Positions 42,935 to 47,425 of a DNA stretch of 47,425 nt are shown piece by piece. Position 1 is the first letter of the stretch, and each line of letters begins with the position of its first letter. The notes under the pieces were generated by a model. That model saw only the letters and a list, made by a program, of their open reading frames with translations. It had not been told where the DNA came from and made no database searches. A program made the position numbers and the translations under genes. The stretch is from Caulobacter sp. CCH9-E1. Lineage in GTDB: Bacteria; Pseudomonadota; Alphaproteobacteria; Caulobacterales; Caulobacteraceae. The stretch lies in assembly GCF_001556515.1 (NCBI RefSeq), contig NZ_LSJA01000315.1, positions 1 through 47,425 on the forward strand, in the 5' to 3' direction.

Positions 42935-44533
42935 ATGCTGACTCTCTCCCGCTGGAAGATCATCGCCGTCACCCTGTCGGTGATCTTCGGGATTCTGTTC
43001 TCCCTGCCCAACGTGCTTCCCCAGAAGACGTTGGACGCGCTGCCCGGCTTCCTGCCGCACAAGAAGCTGAACCTCGGTCTCGACCTGCAGGGCGGCTCGT
43101 ATCTGCTCTATGAGGTCGACACCGACGCTCTGCACCGCGAGCGGCTGTCGAACTTGACGGAAGACGTCCGCACCCAGCTGCGCAGCGAGCAGATCCCGTT
43201 CGGCGAGCTGAACCAGCAGGGCGAGATCATCAGCGTCCGCATCGGCGACGCGGCCCGCTACAACGACGCCCTGAATCTTCTGCGCAAGAACCTCGGCGCC
43301 CCGCTGGCCGGCGTGATCGGCGGCAAGGACGTCTCGGTTTCTGGCAAGGGCGACAACCGCATCGAGGTCCGCTTCGTGCCGGAAGCGATCAAGGCCGACG
43401 CCGTCAAGGCGGTCGACCAGTCGATCGAGACGATCCGCCGCCGGATCGACAGCCTGGGCACCAAGGAACCCTCGATCAACCGCCAGGGCGAAAACCGGAT
43501 CATGATCCAGGCCCCGGGCGAGAGCGATCCTGGCAAGCTTCGCGACATCATCGGCAAGACCGCCAAGCTGACCTTCCAGATGGTCGACGAGACGGTGACG
43601 CCGGAAGACGTCCAGGCCGGCCGCATCCCGCCGGGCTCGGAAGTCCTGCCGGGCGATCAGTACTCGCCGTACTACGTGGTCAAGAAGCGCGCCCTGGTCT
43701 CGGGTGAGGAGCTGACCAACGCCCAGCAGCAGTTCGATCCGCAGAGCGGCAATCCGGTCGTGGCGCTGACCTTCAACGCCTCCGGCGGCCGCAAGTTCGG
43801 CGACCTGACCGCGCGCAATGTCGGCAAGCGGTTCGCGATCGTGCTGGATGACAAGGTCCTGTCGGCGCCCGTGATCAACGGCCCCATCACCGGCGGCAGC
43901 GGCATCATCACCGGCAACTTCACCGTCCAGAGCGCCAACGAGCTGTCGCTGCTGCTGCGCTCGGGCGCTCTGCCCGCGCCGCTGAACGTCGAGGACCAGC
44001 GCACCGTGACCGCCGAGCTCGGCGCCGACGCCGTCAAGGCCGGCTCGATCTCGCTGGCCATCGGCGCGGTGTCGATGTTCGTGTTCGTGATCCTGGCCTA
44101 TGGCCTGTTCGGCGGCTTCGCGGCCATCGCCCTGGTGGTCAACGTGCTCCTGATCGTCGGCATCATGTCGATGACCCAGGCGACCCTGACCTTCCCCGGC
44201 ATCGCCGGCCTGATCCTGACCCTGGCCGTCGCCGTCGACGCCAACGTTCTGATCTACGAGCGCATGCGCGACGAGGCCAACGCCGGGCGAACGCCCATGG
44301 CCGCGGCCGACCACGGCTACAAGCTGGCCCTGACCTCGATCCTGGACGCCAACATCACCAGCCTGATCTCGGGCCTGATCATGTTCAGCTTCGGCTCGGG
44401 CCCGGTGAAGGGCTTCGCCTGGACCTTGGTGATCGGCGTGTTCACGTCGCTGTTCACCGCCATCTTCATCACTCAAGTGCTCATCGGCTGGTGGTTCAAG
44501 GCCGCCAAGCCGAAGAAGCTGCCGATCGCATAG
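42935..44533 (+). CDS. secD: Protein translocase subunit SecD
   Basis: A 532-aa RND-type membrane protein. The first membrane segment is KIIAVTLSVIFGILFSLPNVLP. The periplasmic P1 domain contains LGLDLQGGSYLLYEVD and later NRIMIQAPGESDPGKLRDIIG. Five C-terminal membrane segments include VAVDANVLIYERMRDEANAGRTPMAAADHGYKLALTSILDANITSLI. It uses the proton-motive force to complete protein export with SecF. Only 59 nt after yajC. Confidence 0.97.
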   Translation: MLTLSRWKIIAVTLSVIFGILFSLPNVLPQKTLDALPGFLPHKKLNLGLDLQGGSYLLYEVDTDALHRERLSNLTEDVRTQLRSEQIPFGELNQQGEIISVRIGDAARYNDALNLLRKNLGAPLAGVIGGKDVSVSGKGDNRIEVRFVPEAIKADAVKAVDQSIETIRRRIDSLGTKEPSINRQGENRIMIQAPGESDPGKLRDIIGKTAKLTFQMVDETVTPEDVQAGRIPPGSEVLPGDQYSPYYVVKKRALVSGEELTNAQQQFDPQSGNPVVALTFNASGGRKFGDLTARNVGKRFAIVLDDKVLSAPVINGPITGGSGIITGNFTVQSANELSLLLRSGALPAPLNVEDQRTVTAELGADAVKAGSISLAIGAVSMFVFVILAYGLFGGFAAIALVVNVLLIVGIMSMTQATLTFPGIAGLILTLAVAVDANVLIYERMRDEANAGRTPMAAADHGYKLALTSILDANITSLISGLIMFSFGSGPVKGFAWTLVIGVFTSLFTAIFITQVLIGWWFKAAKPKKLPIA

Positions 44534-44545
44534 GAGATCCGACCA

Positions 44546-45496
44546 ATGCGTTGGCCCCTCATTCGCTACATTCCCCGCGCCACCAAGTTCCGCTTCGTGC
44601 GCTGGGCCCCCGTCGCGGCCGTGTTCTCGGCCATCCTGCTGGTCGGGGCGATCGCCTCGCTGTTCCTGCAGGGCCTGAACCTCGGCATCGACTTCAAGGG
44701 CGGCAACGCCCTGGAGATCGCCATGTCGCGGCCCGTGCCCCTGGCTGACCTGCGCGCGGCCATGAACCAGATCGGCGCCCATGACGCCCAGGTCCAGGGC
44801 TTCGCCAGCCAGCCGAACTCGGCCATGGTCAAGTTCCTGCCGGCTAAGGGCGAGGCTCCCAGCGCCGCCTCGGCCCATGTCGAGCGCGAACTGGCGAAGC
44901 GCTTCCCCGACCTGAAGGTGACCAGCCGCTCGGAAGTGGGCGCCAAGGTCTCGGGCGAACTGCTGATGTCCGGCTTCAAGGCTCTGGGCGTCGCCCTGCT
45001 GCTGACCCTGGGCTACATCTGGTTCCGCTTCGGCCTGTCCTATGGCACGGGCGCGGTCGTGGCCGTGATCCACGACATCGTCCTGACCCTGGGTCTGCTG
45101 TCGGTGGTCAAGATCGAGTTCTCGATGACCGAGATCGCGGCTTTGCTGACGGTGATCGGCTATTCGATGAACGAGAAGGTCATCACCTTCGACCGTCTGA
45201 AAGAGAACCTGCGCAAGTACAAGACGACCCCTCTGCGCGACATCATTGACCTGTCCGAGAATGAGCGTCTGTCGCGGACGATCATCACCGGCACCACGGC
45301 CCTGCTGGCCCTGGGCGGCACGATGGTGTTCGGCGGACCGGTGCTGTTCCCGCTGGTCTTCACCATGGTGTTCGGCATCATCATCGGCACCTATTCGTCG
45401 ATCTACATCGCCCTGCCGCTGATCCTGGTCTGGGGCGTGAAGCGCAACGACGAGGAAGCCACGCCGGTCAAGTTCGGCGCGGCCTCGCGGCCCTGA
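44546..45496 (+). CDS. secF: Protein translocase subunit SecF
   Basis: A 316-aa partner of SecD with six membrane segments: GLNLGIDFKGGNALEIAMSRPVPLADLRAAM at the front, then FRFGLSYGTGAVVAVIHDIVLTLGLLSVVKIEFSMTEIAALLTVIGYSMNEKVITFDRLKENLRKY. The latter contains the functional Asp and Arg region of the RND proton path. It is separated from secD by 12 nt and overlaps the next gene by 1 nt (TGATG). Confidence 0.97.
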   Translation: MRWPLIRYIPRATKFRFVRWAPVAAVFSAILLVGAIASLFLQGLNLGIDFKGGNALEIAMSRPVPLADLRAAMNQIGAHDAQVQGFASQPNSAMVKFLPAKGEAPSAASAHVERELAKRFPDLKVTSRSEVGAKVSGELLMSGFKALGVALLLTLGYIWFRFGLSYGTGAVVAVIHDIVLTLGLLSVVKIEFSMTEIAALLTVIGYSMNEKVITFDRLKENLRKYKTTPLRDIIDLSENERLSRTIITGTTALLALGGTMVFGGPVLFPLVFTMVFGIIIGTYSSIYIALPLILVWGVKRNDEEATPVKFGAASRP

Positions 45497-45849
45497 TGCG
45501 TCAGCCGCCGTCGATCGACGCCTGGGGCGGCGGCGGCTTTCGGGTCGCCGGCGTCTGGCGGCCCGGCTCGCTGCTGATCCTCGATGATCAGCCGCAGGAC
45601 TGGGCCGCGACCGCCTTGGCGGACCTGACCCCGGAGTCGTTCGCCGAGGTCTTCGCCGCCGGCGGGGCCGTGGAGTTCGTCCTGCTGGGCGTGGGCCTCG
45701 CCAACGCCTTGCCGCCGCGCCCCGTGCGCGACGCCCTGAAGGCCGCGGGAATCGGCCTCGAATTCATGAGCACCGAGGCCGCGGCTCGGACCTACAACGT
45801 GCTGGCCAGCGAAGGCCGGCGGATGGCCGCGGCGCTGATCGCCGTCTGA
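45496..45849 (+). CDS. Mth938-like domain protein (DUF498)
   Basis: A 117-aa single-domain protein of the Mth938/AAMDC family: IDAWGGGGFRVAGVWRPGSLLILDDQPQDW, LTPESFAEVFAAGGAVEFVLLGVGLANALPPRPVRDALKAAGIGLEFMSTEAAARTYNVLASEGRRMAAALI. This fold is conserved from bacteria to human AAMDC, and in alphaproteobacteria the gene commonly follows secF. Biochemical function is uncertain. It is translationally coupled to secF. Confidence 0.9.
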   Translation: MRQPPSIDAWGGGGFRVAGVWRPGSLLILDDQPQDWAATALADLTPESFAEVFAAGGAVEFVLLGVGLANALPPRPVRDALKAAGIGLEFMSTEAAARTYNVLASEGRRMAAALIAV

Positions 45850-45943
45850 AGCCGTTCGAAGACCGGCGATACGCCGGCTTTGCCCGACTCCGAAAACACC
45901 CCTATGGTCCCGCCCAAGCAAAAGGGATCCTAGGGGGAAACCG

Positions 45944-46558
45944 ATGTCTGGACTGCTTTCCAACTTCCGCAACACCATCATCGTCAGCTTCGTGCTGGCG
46001 CTGGTGATCGTCATTGGCTACGGCCACAGCCCGCAGGGGCATGGCTTGGTCTATTTCCAGGCCATCTACCGCTGGCTGCACGTGCTGTTCGGCATCCTGT
46101 GGATCGGGCTGCTCTACTACTTCAACTTCGTGCAGATCCGCGTGATGCCGCAAATCCCGGCCGAGCTGAAGCCGGCGGTCAGCAAATACATCGCGCCCGA
46201 GGCGCTGTTCTGGTTCCGCTGGGCCGCTCTGGCGACCTGGGTGATGGGCGTCATCCTGGCCTATAGCCGCGGCTATCTGCTGGAAGCCTTCAGCCTGGGC
46301 CTGGCCGGCGGCTACACCCCTGGCGCGGACATGGGCTTCACCTTCATCGGCACCGGCATGTGGCTGGCCACGGTGATGTTCTTCAATGTCTGGGTCTTCA
46401 TCTGGCCGAACCAGAAGATCGCCCTTGGCATGGTCGAGGCCGACGCGGACGCCAAGGCCAAGGCCGCCAAGACCGCCATGCTGTTCTCGCGCACCAACAC
46501 CCTGCTCAGCATCCCGATGCTGGCGACCATGGCGATGAACCAGACGCTGTTTGGCTGA
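45944..46558 (+). CDS. PuuD-like urate hydroxylase-family membrane protein
   Basis: A 204-aa polytopic membrane protein matching the membrane domain of PuuD-type urate hydroxylase (PF06181). Key stretches are YRWLHVLFGILWIGLLYYFNFVQIRVMPQIP and PEALFWFRWAALATWVMGVILAYSRGY, then GTGMWLATVMFFNVWVFIWPNQKIALG. The C-terminal cytochrome c domain of full PuuD is absent, so the protein is a short version. No uric acid genes are nearby, so activity is unproven. The 94-bp upstream gap shows a purine-rich SD. Confidence 0.82.
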   Translation: MSGLLSNFRNTIIVSFVLALVIVIGYGHSPQGHGLVYFQAIYRWLHVLFGILWIGLLYYFNFVQIRVMPQIPAELKPAVSKYIAPEALFWFRWAALATWVMGVILAYSRGYLLEAFSLGLAGGYTPGADMGFTFIGTGMWLATVMFFNVWVFIWPNQKIALGMVEADADAKAKAAKTAMLFSRTNTLLSIPMLATMAMNQTLFG

Positions 46559-46586
46559 CGCCGGACGCGACACGCTGTAAGGGGAG

Positions 46587-46624
46587 GGCCCGCCGCGCAT
46601 TCGCCGGTGGGCCTTCTTCGTTTT
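46587..46624 (+). terminator. Terminator of the PuuD-like gene
   Basis: The stem GGCCCGCCG/CGGTGGGCC (one G-T pair) with a 9-nt loop is followed by the U-rich TTCTTCGTTTT. It also abuts the start of the next gene, so readthrough may be needed for that gene unless it has its own promoter. Confidence 0.6.
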
Positions 46625-46631
46625 GAGCTTC

Positions 46632-47345
46632 ATGGCCGACACCGAAACCCTCGACGACCTCGTCCGCCGCGTCGATCCCGATCGCTGGCTGACGACCCGG
46701 TTCATCGCCGATCCGGCCGCGCGGGCGGACGTGATCGCGCTGTATGGCCTGAACTACGAGCTGGCCCGGGTCGCCGGCGGCGTCTCCAACGCCCTGATGG
46801 GCGAGATCCGCATCACCTGGTGGCGCGAGGCGATGGAAGAGGTCGCGGCCGGCAAGATGCCGCGCAAGCATCCCAATGTCGAGGCCCTGGCCGCGTCGGG
46901 CTTCGATCCCAACGCCCTGGCCGCCCTGGCGGACGCCCGTTTCACCGACCTCGACGAGGGCCCGCTGAAGGACGAGGCGGCGGTGCTGGCCTATGTCGAC
47001 GGCACGGCGGGCGCTTTGGCGGTTCTGGCCGCGCGGCGGCTGGATCCCGGCGCCGACCCGCACGCCGTCAAGGGCGCGGCGCGGGCCTGGGGCTTGGCGG
47101 GGCTCTGGCGCTTGAAGTCGGCGGGCCGCTCGCGCCTGCCGGAAAGCTGGACGCAGGCTGACGTCAAGCAGCGGGTCGAGGCGCAACTGAAGGCCGCGCG
47201 GGGAGAGGTGAGGGGACTGCCGGTGACGGCGTTCCCCGCCGTGGCGCCGGCGGCCCTGGCGCGGGCCTATGTTTCGGGTCGCGAGATGGGCGAGCTCGAG
47301 AAGAAGGCGCGGCTGACCTTCGCGGTGGCGACGGGGCGGCTTTAG
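46632..47345 (+). CDS. Phytoene/squalene synthase-fold protein (NDUFAF6-like)
   Basis: A 237-aa protein with the phytoene synthase fold but without the two DxxxD-type metal motifs: the first helix reads YGLNYELARVAGGVSNALMGEIRITWWREAMEE, and the second region (AYVDGTAGALAVLAARRL) lacks the acidic pair. Such degenerate relatives are homologous to NDUFAF6, a complex I assembly factor, and are common in alphaproteobacteria. ATG 46632 is proposed; a TTG at 46623 is also open. Isoprenoid synthesis is unlikely because the acidic metal ligands are missing. Confidence 0.78.
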   Translation: MADTETLDDLVRRVDPDRWLTTRFIADPAARADVIALYGLNYELARVAGGVSNALMGEIRITWWREAMEEVAAGKMPRKHPNVEALAASGFDPNALAALADARFTDLDEGPLKDEAAVLAYVDGTAGALAVLAARRLDPGADPHAVKGAARAWGLAGLWRLKSAGRSRLPESWTQADVKQRVEAQLKAARGEVRGLPVTAFPAVAPAALARAYVSGREMGELEKKARLTFAVATGRL

Positions 47346-47371
47346 AGCCAAACCTTCAGCTAAGTAGCGGG

Positions 47372-47425
47372 TGTCATCCCGGAAGCCTCGCAGAGGCTAT
47401 CCGGGACCCAGGGGTTGCAAGAGCG
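47372..47425. repeat. Partial REP-like palindromic element
   Basis: Positions 47372-47413 are identical in reverse complement to 28016-28057. The element continues past the window edge. It sits downstream of the phytoene synthase-like gene, the same kind of intergenic location as the other copy. Confidence 0.85.

Noticed and set aside
46632..47345. Carotenoid biosynthesis gene (crtB)
   Set aside because: Catalytic Asp motifs are absent and no other crt genes are present.

Overview
The window is about 47 kb of GC-rich chromosome from an alphaproteobacterium, almost certainly Caulobacter (C. vibrioides/C. segnis group) or a close relative. The main evidence is an FtsN-type SPOR protein and a DipM-type LysM/LytM protein of the Caulobacter form. 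Supporting evidence is a large outer-membrane receptor of a caulobacter/sphingomonad family, a two-unit UrcA-family protein, an EcfG/SigT-like stress promoter, and families of GC-rich intergenic palindromes. I see no rRNA, tRNA, CRISPR array, prophage or complete insertion sequence. Most of the window looks like vertically inherited core genome.

Layout. (1) Positions 1-4.7 kb: a divergent pair of helicases (a ligase-associated Lhr-like DEAH helicase cut by the window edge, and a DinG/XPD-like Fe-S helicase), then a small HTH protein and a secreted SRPBCC protein. (2) 4.7-8.7 kb: a two-gene D-amino-acid unit (Asp/Glu racemase family plus D-cysteine desulfhydrase family) facing a TPR protein, a small secreted protein, a neutral zinc metallopeptidase and a 66-aa protein. 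(3) 8.7-15.1 kb: a TPP riboswitch and thiC, a nitroreductase-like lipoprotein, a 375-bp regulatory-looking gap and a TonB-receptor-like protein with a glycine-rich insertion. (4) 15.1-19.0 kb: an orphan 128-aa protein, a GIY-YIG/DUF2239 pair, and a leftward SDR-VOC-ThuA unit behind a probable general-stress promoter. (5) 19.0-27.9 kb: a MATE transporter, a DUF429-like protein, OpgH, a CusF-like lipoprotein, CurA-like and Gfo/Idh/MocA oxidoreductases, a membrane-anchored acidic protein and exonuclease III.

(6) 28.1-47.3 kb is a conserved alphaproteobacterial housekeeping block: erpA, dgt, ftsN, nagZ, scpA, scpB, tatA, tatB, tatC, serS, surE, pcm, dipM, a DUF815 ATPase, yajC, secD, secF, a Mth938-like protein, a PuuD-like membrane protein and a phytoene-synthase-fold protein. 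It combines cell division and wall remodelling (FtsN, DipM, NagZ), chromosome condensation (ScpAB), both general export routes (TatABC and YajC-SecDF) and maintenance functions. Many neighbours are translationally coupled through ATGA/TTGA/GTGA overlaps.

Sites worth noting are the thiC riboswitch with a Shine-Dalgarno-sequestering hairpin, an SD hairpin in front of the VOC gene, overlapping hairpins upstream of serS, an intrinsic terminator between tatA and tatB, and several dispersed palindromic repeats. One repeat lies in frame inside the Lhr-like helicase and another separates scpA from scpB. I found no convincing undescribed defence or mobile system. The least explained pieces are the GIY-YIG/DUF2239 pair with its unusual AT-rich promoter, the serS leader, the paired hairpins at 4686-4741 and the orphan protein at 15106.
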